Shown here one piece after another: positions 27,616 through 36,690 of a stretch of 64,000 bases of DNA; positions within the stretch are counted from its first letter, which is position 1, and every line of letters begins with the position of its first letter. The notes beneath the pieces are model-generated. The model was not told the DNA's origin and made no database searches. It saw only the letters and a program-made list of their open reading frames with translations. The position numbers and the translations under genes were made by a program. Source of the DNA: Opitutaceae bacterium (GTDB lineage: Bacteria; Verrucomicrobiota; Verrucomicrobiia; Opitutales; Opitutaceae); assembly GCA_028280945.1 (NCBI GenBank), contig JANQKV010000045.1:1-64000 (forward strand). The letters run 5' to 3'.

Positions 27616-30462
27616 ATGCCCGCTCCCCGCTGGTTAGACGTTTCCTGGAAAGGCTGCCGTGCGTGCGGCCGGGGTTGCTCACGGCTGCTGCGATGGACGC
27701 TGTGGCTGGTGCTGCTGATCACCGCGGGACTGCAAACCGTGGCCCTGGTGAAACGCGAGTTGCGTGTGCCCCAGTTCATCCTCCGCGAGATCGAAACCGA
27801 ACTCGCCCAGGCCGGACTCAGGGCCGAGTTCGGCGGCGTCACCTTTGATCCCGAGGGTCGCCTGCTGATCCGCGACGTGAGCCTGACTCTCCAATCGATG
27901 GACACCAGGATCATGCGAGCCCGGGCCCTCTACCTGCAAATCAACCCCTGGGCGTTGGGGTGGCGCGAAGTCGATGTCCAATCGGTGGAGTTTGCGGGGG
28001 TCAACTTCTTCATGCCGGCCGCGCTGTCGCCGTCGGGCCAGGATGAAGCAATCATTCGTGAACTAAACGCTTTGGTGGAACTCGCCCCGAACGGGCGTAG
28101 TCTTGTCCTGCCCCAGGTCACAGCGGCAGTCGGGCCATTTACGGTCGCCGCCCGCGGCACCCTTCCTCTGCCGGACTCATCCGGCGAACCCTCTGCTTCG
28201 CAAGAGGATATGCTGAGCGAATTCAGCAAGTCCTATCTGGGGCTGTGCCGCCAGTTCAGCCGCATCCTGCCCCAACTCCCCGAGCTGGTAAACCCTCACC
28301 TGAAAATTGACCTGCGGCCCACCGCCGAGCGGGATACGGAAATCCGGATGACGTTGCGGGCAGATCGCACCACGATCTCTGAACCGATCAGCAAGGATCT
28401 CAGCATCTCGCTCCATCAAACCGAGGTTCGGACTTCGTTGACGATCGCATCGATGCCGCAATGGAGTGATCTGAAGGTCGCGGCCGCTCGCATCGAAGTC
28501 GGGCCCGATCTGCAGGCCGACCAAGTGCGCCTTGTCCTCAGCCGGCCGTTCGACGCCTATGCGTTCAACCTCCTGGGCGAACTGCAACTGCACGTCGGAC
28601 GCCTCCAACTGCCGGTTCTCTCCGTCGAGTCGGTGAGCACCCAAACCAGCCTGGGCACGCTGCCGATGGCGCAGGCGGAAATCGCTGCCCGCATCGCGGG
28701 AGAACCGTGGCGGACCCGGGCCGATCTGGATCTCACCACCGGAGCCGGCGTGGTCGCCACGGATGGTTTCGCCGATCGGGCTTTGCTCGATGTCGTGGCC
28801 GCCGCAACCGGCATCGATATTCCCGCCGTGTTGTCGTGGGAAGAGTCACCGTGGTTGCAGACCAAGATCAATCTTGGGCCGGCCGCCAAAGTGCTCAACG
28901 TCGATGCGACTTTTGCCACGGGCCCCGTGGTCGCCCGCAAAGTGCCGCTCGATGCCACCTCCGCCCGGGTCACCTGGGACGGACGCCACATCCGGGCCGA
29001 CAACGTCGTCCTGCGTCGCGGCGCCAGTTTGGCCCAGGGCAGTTATGAAATGGATACTTCAATCCGGGAGTTTCAATTCCTCCTGCACGGGCACCTGCAA
29101 CCGCCCGACATTGCCGGTTGGTTCCGTGATTGGTGGCCCCGCTTTTGGGCTCAGTTCGAGTTTCGCGGCGCCCCCCCGAACGCTGACGTGGAAGTGAGCG
29201 GCCGGTGGGGCGACCCGTTGGCCACCCGCGTGTTTGTCGCCGCCGATGCGACCAACGCGGTCGTGCGCCAGATCGAAATGGAGCGGATGCGAACCCGCGT
29301 CTTCGTCCGCCCGGGCTGGGCGGATGTCCTGCGCTTCATCGCCGACCGCGACGTGGGCACGGTTCAAGGTCGCTTTGCCCGCCAATCGCGCCTGCCCGAC
29401 GGCCGGCGCTGGACCCGCTTCGAAGTGGACGCCTCCGGGGTGACTGATCTGTCCCCCGTCCCCCACCTCTTGCCCGTCACAGGCGGGGAGTTGATCGCCC
29501 CGTTTGATTTCACCCAACCGCTCAAGCTTTCGTTGCAGGGCGGCATGCATCGCGAAGACCTCGGAGCTCCCGTCACCAAAGACTTCACCATTCACGCCAC
29601 GGCCACGGGACCTTGGCGATTTTATGAGTTTCCCCTGGAGGACCTTGACGTGGTGGCCCACCGCGATGCGAACCGTTTGCGCGTGCCGGAGATGAGCACC
29701 CGGATGGCTGCTGGTGAGTTGTCGGGCCGTTTGGAACTGAGCGACCAAGGTGCATTCAACCAGTTGGCATTCGATCTGAACCTCGAAGAGGCTTCGCTTG
29801 GTCGCACAATTCGTGACGTCGCCACCTGGCTCGCCCAGCGGCGGGGGGAGGCTGCTCCCGACGAAACCGAGTTCCAAAAGCAAATGGCCGAGGGACTGCT
29901 CACGCTTTCGCTCACCGCCGAAGGCCCGTCAAACGACCCCTTCTCTCTCCAAGGAGCGGGGAGCGCGGCCGTCTCCGATGCCAACCTCGCCAACATCAAC
30001 CTGCTGGGACTGCTTTCGGCGCTGCTGCAAAAAACGATTCTGAATTTCAGCACATTGCAGCTCAGCCACGCGCACGCGAATTTCGAACTGGAGGGTCCAC
30101 GCATTGTTTTCCCCGAGGTCAAAGTGACAGGCCGTCGCGGGGCCATGAACGCGAGCGGGGAGTATTCCCTCACCAAACGACAACTTGATTTTAACACCAA
30201 GGTGCGACCCTTCGAAGGTGGTGAAGGTCTGTTGGATGCCGTGTTCAGCCCCTTGTCGTCGGTTTTGGAGGTAAAACTCACCGGCGAATTGGCAGATCCG
30301 GCATGGACGTTCGTCTACGGACCAACCAACCTGTTGAGGAATCTTACCGGGGAGAATGCCCGCAATCGATCGACTCCCGATTCCGTTGATGCGACCGCTC
30401 CCCCCGAACAACCCTACAACGAATCTACTGTCACACCCCCGCCTTCGACGAGCCCCAACTAG
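27616..30462 (+). CDS. AsmA-like / DUF3971-type large membrane-anchored protein
   Basis: 948 aa with a single N-terminal helix (LLRWTLWLVLLITAGLQTVALV), then a long periplasmic chain of beta-rich repeats. Features such as AGLRAEFGGVTFDPEGRLLIRDVSLTL near the start and, near the C terminus, LSHAHANFELEGPRIVFPEVKVTGRRGAMNASGEYS are the AsmA/TamB/YhdP style, which moves or organises lipids between membranes. It is the last gene of the GldA-like operon (45 bp after DUF4340). The C terminus is Pro/Thr-rich. Start ATG 27616 fits the helix. The AsmA link is from fold pattern, not a verified match. Confidence 0.72.
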   Translation: MPAPRWLDVSWKGCRACGRGCSRLLRWTLWLVLLITAGLQTVALVKRELRVPQFILREIETELAQAGLRAEFGGVTFDPEGRLLIRDVSLTLQSMDTRIMRARALYLQINPWALGWREVDVQSVEFAGVNFFMPAALSPSGQDEAIIRELNALVELAPNGRSLVLPQVTAAVGPFTVAARGTLPLPDSSGEPSASQEDMLSEFSKSYLGLCRQFSRILPQLPELVNPHLKIDLRPTAERDTEIRMTLRADRTTISEPISKDLSISLHQTEVRTSLTIASMPQWSDLKVAAARIEVGPDLQADQVRLVLSRPFDAYAFNLLGELQLHVGRLQLPVLSVESVSTQTSLGTLPMAQAEIAARIAGEPWRTRADLDLTTGAGVVATDGFADRALLDVVAAATGIDIPAVLSWEESPWLQTKINLGPAAKVLNVDATFATGPVVARKVPLDATSARVTWDGRHIRADNVVLRRGASLAQGSYEMDTSIREFQFLLHGHLQPPDIAGWFRDWWPRFWAQFEFRGAPPNADVEVSGRWGDPLATRVFVAADATNAVVRQIEMERMRTRVFVRPGWADVLRFIADRDVGTVQGRFARQSRLPDGRRWTRFEVDASGVTDLSPVPHLLPVTGGELIAPFDFTQPLKLSLQGGMHREDLGAPVTKDFTIHATATGPWRFYEFPLEDLDVVAHRDANRLRVPEMSTRMAAGELSGRLELSDQGAFNQLAFDLNLEEASLGRTIRDVATWLAQRRGEAAPDETEFQKQMAEGLLTLSLTAEGPSNDPFSLQGAGSAAVSDANLANINLLGLLSALLQKTILNFSTLQLSHAHANFELEGPRIVFPEVKVTGRRGAMNASGEYSLTKRQLDFNTKVRPFEGGEGLLDAVFSPLSSVLEVKLTGELADPAWTFVYGPTNLLRNLTGENARNRSTPDSVDATAPPEQPYNESTVTPPPSTSPN

Positions 30463-30469
30463 CCCGAAG

Positions 30470-30531
30470 CCCTCATGCATCACTTGAGGGAATGAGGATT
30501 GCGCCCGCTCGAAACCCTGTTTGCATGAGGG
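30470..30531. repeat. Long inverted repeat before the sensor kinase gene
   Basis: Perfect 10-bp arms CCCTCATGCA (30470-30479) and TGCATGAGGG (30522-30531) with a 42-bp loop. The right arm overlaps GAGGG, the probable ribosome-binding site of the kinase gene at 30541. It could fold in the transcript and limit access to that site, or act as a terminator of the preceding operon; no T-run follows. Confidence 0.6.
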
Positions 30532-30540
30532 ATTAACCCT

Positions 30541-33500
30541 ATGAAACCGCGTCCCAATCACCTCGCGATCGATTGGCCCAAACGAGTGTGCCTCGTGTTG
30601 GCGACCATCATCGTGGTGGTGATGCTGATCCCGCTTTTCGGCTGGCTTTCGGGCAACCAACGACTGTTGGCGTGGGGCGAGGATTCGGAGATCATCAGGG
30701 CCAACTCGGTGGTCGCGTTGCTGCTCATCGGCATCGTGCTGCTGGGCGTTGAGCTGGGGTTCCGGCGCATGGCGTGGCTGGCTCTGGTGCCGGCGTTCAT
30801 CGGGTCGCTCACGTTCCTGCAGGACATGTCGCAGCAGGATCTTGGGATCGACGAGCTGCTCTTTGCTTTCCCGGCTTCGTCGTCCGCCGCCGACATCGCC
30901 CGGATGTCGCCGGCGATCTCCATTCCGTTGCTCTTGTCGGGCTACGTGATGCTGATGCTTGTGCTCAATCGCCTGAGCCAACGGCAAACCCTTCTGCTCG
31001 CGCTGGTCGCATCGGCTGTCGTGTCGATTGGGGCCGCCACCCTGCTGGGCTACGTGCTCGATCTCCACCTTGCGTTCCGCTGGGGCTACAGCCACAACAC
31101 CTCGCCCCTCGGCGCCGGCGTGATTTGCCTGGTGGGAGTCTCGCTGTTGGCCCGAGCTTGGCGGGAAAACACTTTGACTGATTCCGGCGCCCCCATGTGG
31201 CTGCCGCTTCCGGTGGTGGTGGGATCCGCCACCCTGACCGTGATCCTTTACCTCGGCCTGCAAGACCAGGAACTCGTGCGACTGCGTGAGGCCACCACCC
31301 GCAGCGCGGTTAACATCGCCCGGGAAATGGAGGACCAGATCGAAACCCAAGTGAACGAACTCGGATACCTGGCGCGCGATTGGGCGGAGACCGAGCGCAC
31401 CGCAGTCATTCGGGGTATCGAGGCGGAGAACTTCCTGCGCAACAATATCGGAGGCCGTGGTGGGCAGTCGATCTCCCGGATCAGCGCCCTGCCCGAGTTG
31501 GTGGTCCAGGAGGTCTATCCCTCGGAAGGCAATGAGCACCTGGCCAACTTTTCCCATGCGAGTGATCCCGCCCGGGTTGCCGCCATCGAGCGGTCGCTGG
31601 CCTCGTCCAATGTGCCCGAAGTCTCGAGCACGCTGGATCTCGCCCCCTACGGTTCCGGCTACGCCATCTATGTGCCCATGCGGCGCAACGACGCCTCCTG
31701 GGGCTTCCTCGTCGGCGAATATTTGTATGAGCGCGTCATCGCCGGAATCGTGCAAGGCGATGAACGTCTCCGCGAGGACTACGAGACCCGCATTGAAATC
31801 GCGGACATGCCGATTTTCGACAACAGCTTCCGCGCGGAAGAAATCGACGCCGTGCTTAACGAACGCGGCGGGGTCTCCATAGTCATCCCGATTTTCGAAA
31901 GGAGGGTGCGCTTCACCGTGGTGCGCAAGGCCGAGGCGTTTAACCGCGACCGGCGCAACCTGCCCGAACTGATGGGTGCAGCGGGGCTGGGCATCACGAT
32001 TCTGCTCGGCCTCAGTGTGCACTTGGCTCGAACCGCCTACACATCCCTGCGCTTGGCGGAACAATCGAATCAACGCCTGAAGGCCGAGAACGAGGAACGC
32101 CGACGAGTGGAGGCCATGCTGAAAGTCTCGGACGAACGCCTCCGTCTCGCCCTCGATTCGACCCAGATCGGCATCTTCGAATGGAATCTCGCCACCAACC
32201 AGATCTACTACAGCCCCGGACTGTGGAACATGCTGGACTACACGCAGGGCGACGTGGCCGACACTCCGGAAGCCTGGACCAGCCTGATTCACCAGGACGA
32301 CCTGCCCGGCTATCGCACTGCGGTGGAATCCCAGCTCTCCGGCAACCAAACGTTTATCGCCCCGGAATACCGCCTGCGCACCGGCAAGGGCGAGTGGCGC
32401 TGGATCTACGCCCGCGCCAAGACGGTGGCAAGAGCTCCGAGCGGCGCGCCCCTCCGGATCATCGGCACCCTGCAGGACATCACCGAACGCAAGGACGCCG
32501 AAGCCGCCCTGCGCGAGTCTCAGGCGGAATCCCGCAAACTCTCCCTTGTCGCCTCCCGCACCGACAATCTGGTCATCATCTCCACCCCCGATGGCCAAAT
32601 CGACTGGGTCAACGATTCGTTCACCCGCGTGATGGAGTATGAACTGGCTGAAATTCGCGGCCGCCGCCCGGACGCCTTCCTGCTCGGACCCGACTCCCGC
32701 AGACGGGATGTTGTTCGTATCCGTGCCGCCATGGCAAAAGGCGTTGGTCTCACCGGCGACATCGTCAACTACTCCAAGTCAGGCCGGAAGTATTACCTCC
32801 ACCTGGAACTGCAGCCCGTGCGCAACGAACAGGGGGAAGTCGACACCTACATCGCCATTCTTGCCGATATTACCACCCGCGTGGACACGGAGAATGCCCT
32901 CCGCCGGGCCAAGCAGGAAGCCGATCATGCCTCGCGCGCAAAGTCCGACTTCCTCGCGTCCATGTCGCATGAGATTCGCACCCCGATGAACGGCGTGATC
33001 GGCATGACCAGCCTCCTGCTCGACACCTCGCTCGATCCCGAGCAGCGCGATTTCGTCAACACCATCCGCACTTCGGGTGAGGCGCTGCTCACGATCATCA
33101 ACGACATCCTCGATTTCTCCAAGATCGAGTCGGGCAAGATGGAGTTGGAGCAACTGCCGTTCGAGGTGCCCACCTGCGTCGAGGAAGCGTTGGAGTTGTT
33201 CTCCATGCAGGCGGCGAAAAAGAACCTCGACCTTGCCTACCACGTCGAGAGCGACGTGCCGGCGTGGATCATGGGAGATATCACCCGCCTCCGCCAAATC
33301 CTCGTTAACCTGGTCAACAACGCGATCAAGTTCACTCCCAGTGGCAGTATCACCATAAGCGTGCGCAAGCTGTCCCGGAAAGACGCCGGACCAGGCGACG
33401 ATCGCTACGACCTTGAGTTCAGTGTCGAAGACACCGGCATCGGCATTCCAGCCGATCGCATCCACCGACTTTTCCAACCCTTCTCCCAAGTCGATTCATC

Positions 33501-34500
33501 CACCACCCGAAAGTATGGCGGCACTGGCCTCGGTCTGGCCATCTGCCATCGCCTCAGCGAACTCATGGGCGGGGGGATCCGGATCGAAAGTGAAGTCGAC
33601 CGCGGCACGAGGTTCATTTTCCACATCGAGACGACGGCCGCCCACTCCTTGAATGTCGATCCGCTGCCGCCGCTGCCCGCGGCGTTGCAATCGGACGCCG
33701 TGCTCATGGTCGAAGATCAACCCATCGGTCGGCGGCGCCTCGTGGGACTTGCGACCGACTGGGGAGCCAAAGCCCAGGAAGCCGCAAGTGTGAACGAGGC
33801 CGCTCAACTGCTCAAAGCCGGGCGCAAGCCGGGCCTGCTGATCCTCGACGACGACATGGTTAAACTGCCCGATGGCGGCTCGTTGCTCGAAATCGTGAAG
33901 CAGCGGAGCATCCCCACCATCGTTCTGATCTCACCCGGACCCGACACCATCGAGCTCCCCGGAGACACTCCCACCACCATCGCCATCAACAAGCCGGTGC
34001 GCACCGCCACGCTCATGCGGCGCATCCAGGATCTGTTTGGGGCGGCAGGCCAAAGCGAGGCCCGCACCAAGGCCAAGCATCGTCCGAAGCTGGCCGACGA
34101 GATCGACCTTTCCGTCCTCCTGGTTGAAGACAATTTGGTAAACCAAAAGGTCGCCCTGCGTTTTCTCGATCGTCTCGGCTACAATGCCGCGGTGGCCGCC
34201 AATGGCATCGAAGGTGTCGCGGCAGCCCGGGGTCACGACTTTGACCTCATTCTCATGGACGTGCAGATGCCGGAGATGGACGGCTTCACTGCATCTCGCG
34301 AAATCCGCCGCATCCTGCCCGATCATCAACAGCCCAAGATCATCGCCCTCACGGCCAACGCGCTCCAAGGCGACCGCGAACTCTGCCTCGAGGCGGGCAT
34401 GGACGACTACATCACCAAACCGGTCAAACTGCACGAATTGGAGGAGACCATTCGTCGGCAGTTTCAAGAGGTACCCGGCGCCACGATTACCACAACGTAG
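30541..34500 (+). CDS. Hybrid sensor histidine kinase
   Basis: 1319-aa inner-membrane sensor. About seven helices fill residues 1-240. A periplasmic CHASE-like domain (about 240-470) is then followed by one more helix and a coiled coil (ERRRVEAML). Two PAS/PAC domains come next (about 530-660 and 660-790). The HisKA domain has the phospho-accepting His810 in SMSHEIRTPMN, and the ATPase has NLVNNAIKFT, DTGIGIP and GGTGLGLAICHRL. Two receiver domains end the protein: the first has an LDDD (1103-1105) and the second Asp1240 in LMDVQMP with a Lys in ITKP. A signal-transduction role is clear; the signal is unknown. No matching output gene is adjacent. Confidence 0.9.
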   Translation: MKPRPNHLAIDWPKRVCLVLATIIVVVMLIPLFGWLSGNQRLLAWGEDSEIIRANSVVALLLIGIVLLGVELGFRRMAWLALVPAFIGSLTFLQDMSQQDLGIDELLFAFPASSSAADIARMSPAISIPLLLSGYVMLMLVLNRLSQRQTLLLALVASAVVSIGAATLLGYVLDLHLAFRWGYSHNTSPLGAGVICLVGVSLLARAWRENTLTDSGAPMWLPLPVVVGSATLTVILYLGLQDQELVRLREATTRSAVNIAREMEDQIETQVNELGYLARDWAETERTAVIRGIEAENFLRNNIGGRGGQSISRISALPELVVQEVYPSEGNEHLANFSHASDPARVAAIERSLASSNVPEVSSTLDLAPYGSGYAIYVPMRRNDASWGFLVGEYLYERVIAGIVQGDERLREDYETRIEIADMPIFDNSFRAEEIDAVLNERGGVSIVIPIFERRVRFTVVRKAEAFNRDRRNLPELMGAAGLGITILLGLSVHLARTAYTSLRLAEQSNQRLKAENEERRRVEAMLKVSDERLRLALDSTQIGIFEWNLATNQIYYSPGLWNMLDYTQGDVADTPEAWTSLIHQDDLPGYRTAVESQLSGNQTFIAPEYRLRTGKGEWRWIYARAKTVARAPSGAPLRIIGTLQDITERKDAEAALRESQAESRKLSLVASRTDNLVIISTPDGQIDWVNDSFTRVMEYELAEIRGRRPDAFLLGPDSRRRDVVRIRAAMAKGVGLTGDIVNYSKSGRKYYLHLELQPVRNEQGEVDTYIAILADITTRVDTENALRRAKQEADHASRAKSDFLASMSHEIRTPMNGVIGMTSLLLDTSLDPEQRDFVNTIRTSGEALLTIINDILDFSKIESGKMELEQLPFEVPTCVEEALELFSMQAAKKNLDLAYHVESDVPAWIMGDITRLRQILVNLVNNAIKFTPSGSITISVRKLSRKDAGPGDDRYDLEFSVEDTGIGIPADRIHRLFQPFSQVDSSTTRKYGGTGLGLAICHRLSELMGGGIRIESEVDRGTRFIFHIETTAAHSLNVDPLPPLPAALQSDAVLMVEDQPIGRRRLVGLATDWGAKAQEAASVNEAAQLLKAGRKPGLLILDDDMVKLPDGGSLLEIVKQRSIPTIVLISPGPDTIELPGDTPTTIAINKPVRTATLMRRIQDLFGAAGQSEARTKAKHRPKLADEIDLSVLLVEDNLVNQKVALRFLDRLGYNAAVAANGIEGVAAARGHDFDLILMDVQMPEMDGFTASREIRRILPDHQQPKIIALTANALQGDRELCLEAGMDDYITKPVKLHELEETIRRQFQEVPGATITTT

Positions 34501-34843
34501 CACGACCGTCCGGCGACGGCTGATTTCCACTCTGTCGCTGAATCAGACGCGAAGGCACGAAATCCTGCCGACGACCCCATCCGGTCATGGGATCATACCG
34601 CTGACAAGCTTTGCGAGGGCCGCTCAAACCGACGCAGTAAACCTGCTCCGGCCTGCCTCCTCGGCTGACCACAGCGTGTCGGGTTCGATCCCTGTTTCTT
34701 CCAGCGCTTATCCCGCCGGAACCGCGGTGAAGATGGATGATCCATTAAATCGATCAAAAAATCGACTGTTCAACGTAAAGTTGGGTTTGCTAGGCGTTAA
34801 CTTTTTGTTCACATAGCTGGAACACCCAACCCCCTAACCCCCA
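34501..34843. other. Intergenic region after the kinase; no gene seen
   Basis: This 343-bp stretch holds no supported gene. Just after the kinase stop a weak hairpin (CCGTC cggc GACGG, 34506-34519) is possible. At 34681-34703 there is a tRNA T-arm-like piece (GGGTTCGATCCCTG and CCA), but no matching acceptor or anticodon arm upstream. The 60 bp before the LacI-type gene are AT-rich and probably hold its promoter; I could not assign -35 and -10 boxes with confidence. Confidence 0.6.
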
Positions 34844-35962
34844 ATGCGACGTCACTCTAACACCCCATCCTTGGGGCGCATCGCAGAGCAGGCGGGCGTT
34901 TCACGCGCTGCCGTCTCAATGGCTTTGCGCAACCATCCCCGCATCCCCGTCTCCACTCGCGAACGCATCCAGACCATTGCCAAAGACATGGGCTGGCGCC
35001 CCAATCCTCTCCTCGCCGAGGCGATGAGTGCCATCCGCGCCGGCCAGCCGCCCGTCGACCGGGTTACCCTGGCCTGGATCACCACCGGTTCCCAGCGTGA
35101 CCAATGGAAGTTGTCCCCCTTCGATGTCCGTTGTCATGCCGGCGCCGTCGAGCGGGCCGACAGCGCGGGTTATCGACTCGAGACCTTCTGGTTGGGAGAC
35201 GCCAATAACAACGCCGAGCGCCTCGGCGACATCCTTTACAATCGCGGGATCAACGGCGTGCTCGTCGCACCCCTGCTCGACCCAGGCACCCTTTCGATCC
35301 AATGGGAACGATTCGCCTCCGCCACCGTAGCGCACACCCTGATCACCCCGCGACTGCACTCGGCCAACGACAACCACTTCGCGGGTGCCCGGGTCTGCGT
35401 TGCTCGCATGCATGCCACGGGCCGCCATCGCATCGGCCTGGCCCTCTCCGCCAAACTGGACCACCGGGTGGCCGACCTCTGGAGCGCCGGGTATCTGCTG
35501 GAGATCTTCGAGGAAGGTCTCGCCGACCCGAAACTGCTCCACCGTCCGGAGGGCGCCATCGATGAGGCTTCGTTCATCCGCTGGGTGAAGAAGGCCAAAC
35601 CCGACGGCATCATCGGCACCCACCGCAAGATCCCCGAATGGTTGGAGACCGCCGGTTTCAAGGTGCCGCAGGACATCGCCTACACCGAACTCGATCTTGC
35701 CACCACTGACGGAGAACACGCCGGTATTTTCCAGGACGCCCGGGCAATCGGCGCGGGGGCCATCGACATGATCGCCGGCCAGCTCCTGCGCCACGAACGT
35801 GGCATTCCCGAAAAGCCCAAAACCAACATCATCGACGGACACTGGATCGACGGCAAAACCATGCCCAAGAAAGTTGTGCACAAGGACCTTTTGGAACAAG
35901 CCAAGCGCCTGCTCAACAACACCGGCGACCCTGAACCCGCCCGCCCGGTGGTATACGATTAA
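34844..35962 (+). CDS. LacI-family transcriptional regulator
   Basis: 372-aa DNA-binding regulator. The N-terminal helix-turn-helix (TPSLGRIAEQAGVSRAAVSMALRNHPRIP, about residues 7-35) and the hinge start (RERIQTIAKDMGWRPNPLLAEAM) are typical. A periplasmic-binding-protein-like ligand domain follows. The effector is probably a sugar, by family. The gene is followed by a strong terminator and then by an AT-richer, cassette-like region. Its targets are likely the nearby degradation genes or distant ones; no adjacent transporter or glycosidase is on the same strand. Confidence 0.9.
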   Translation: MRRHSNTPSLGRIAEQAGVSRAAVSMALRNHPRIPVSTRERIQTIAKDMGWRPNPLLAEAMSAIRAGQPPVDRVTLAWITTGSQRDQWKLSPFDVRCHAGAVERADSAGYRLETFWLGDANNNAERLGDILYNRGINGVLVAPLLDPGTLSIQWERFASATVAHTLITPRLHSANDNHFAGARVCVARMHATGRHRIGLALSAKLDHRVADLWSAGYLLEIFEEGLADPKLLHRPEGAIDEASFIRWVKKAKPDGIIGTHRKIPEWLETAGFKVPQDIAYTELDLATTDGEHAGIFQDARAIGAGAIDMIAGQLLRHERGIPEKPKTNIIDGHWIDGKTMPKKVVHKDLLEQAKRLLNNTGDPEPARPVVYD

Positions 35963-35995
35963 AGCGCCGGCACGGGGTCGATGTCACTCCCTGCC

Positions 35996-36022
35996 AAACC
36001 CATGTTTTTAACGTGGGTTTTT
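35996..36022 (+). terminator. Rho-independent terminator after the LacI-type gene
   Basis: Stem AAACCCA / TGGGTTT plus a T-G wobble and a G-C pair, loop TTTTTAA, followed by TT. It lies 33 bp after the LacI-type stop. The right arm shares its T-run with a second, alternative hairpin starting at 36017. Confidence 0.75.
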
Positions 36023-36049
36023 AGGTTTGATAAAACGAGTCCTAAAAAC
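36017..36049. repeat. Second inverted repeat overlapping the terminator
   Basis: Perfect 9-bp arms GTTTTTAGG (36017-36025) and CCTAAAAAC (36041-36049), loop 15 nt. It overlaps the right arm of the terminator at 35996-36022, so the two hairpins cannot form at once. It ends 6 bp before the GTG start of the next gene. Confidence 0.65.
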
Positions 36050-36055
36050 TCAGGG

Positions 36056-36610
36056 GTGAATATCTCGCGATTCTTGGTTCAACAAGGTCAGAGGGAATAC
36101 TCGGCCAAATCAAGGCTTGCGGCAATTGCCTGCGAGAGTCTGGTCTTCGTTGTAGGCATTCCAATGTTCCTTGTCTGGAGCGCAGGGATCGGCAGTGACC
36201 GCTGGCGATTCACACTGGCATTCCCGCTTTTGGTGACTTGCCTCCTGCTCGCCGTTTTTGGCTTGTTGCTTGCCCTTTGGACCGTGTGGGTGCAGTTTCG
36301 CCACGCCCGCGGCACGCCGGTTCCGGCCATGGCCACCAAGAAATTGCTGACCGACAGACCATACTCTCTTTGCAGAAATCCGATGGCGCTGGGGACGCTA
36401 ATGTACTATTCCGGAACTGTCCTCTACACCCGGTCCTTCATACCCATACTGGTAGTCATGGTTTTCGGGCTCTTCTTGGTTTCCTACATCAAGCTGGTCG
36501 AGGAAAAAGAGCTCTTTTTGAAATTCGGCAATGATTATTTGATGTATAAACGGCGCACCCCTCTCTTGATGCCGCGTCTTCGGTTTCATAGAAGGAAGTC
36601 GAAGCCATGA
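36056..36610 (+). CDS. Isoprenylcysteine methyltransferase-like membrane protein (ICMT/PEMT family)
   Basis: About 184 residues, inner-membrane. Helices include IACESLVFVVGIPMFLVW, FPLLVTCLLLAVFGLLLALW and IPILVVMVFGLFLVSY. The conserved C-terminal block TDRPYSLCRNPMALGTLMYYSG followed by EEKELFLKFGNDYLMYKRRTP is the SAM-dependent methyltransferase signature of this family. Substrate unknown. Start is uncertain: GTG 36056, or ATG at 36002 or 35981; both ATGs are overlapped by or upstream of the terminator stem, so I prefer 36056. It is the first gene of the AT-rich block. Confidence 0.8.
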   Translation: MNISRFLVQQGQREYSAKSRLAAIACESLVFVVGIPMFLVWSAGIGSDRWRFTLAFPLLVTCLLLAVFGLLLALWTVWVQFRHARGTPVPAMATKKLLTDRPYSLCRNPMALGTLMYYSGTVLYTRSFIPILVVMVFGLFLVSYIKLVEEKELFLKFGNDYLMYKRRTPLLMPRLRFHRRKSKP

Positions 36611-36614
36611 GTTG

Positions 36615-36667
36615 GTTGAACCAATCGCTTCAGGCAGCGGGCACAAGTGCCCCTCTCTGAGTTCACA
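36615..36667. other. attC-like spacer 1 (hypothesis)
   Basis: Begins 4 bp after the methyltransferase stop with GTTGAAC and ends GTTCACA. Inside are paired blocks TTCAG/CTGAG and a perfect hairpin GGGCAC-AA-GTGCCC (36639-36652). This nested, imperfect palindrome resembles an integron recombination site. The outer boxes fit the RYYYAAC / GTTRRRY consensus only partly. Confidence 0.35.
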
Positions 36668-36690
36668 CGCTCTATAAAACTAATTAAAAA

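Noticed and set aside
29929..32598. 889-codon open frame on the minus strand
   Set aside because: It runs antisense to the AsmA-like and kinase genes, whose domains are clearly real; long antisense frames are common in GC-rich DNA.
34628..34703. Possible tRNA gene
   Set aside because: A T-arm-like stretch is present but no acceptor stem pairing or anticodon arm could be found upstream.
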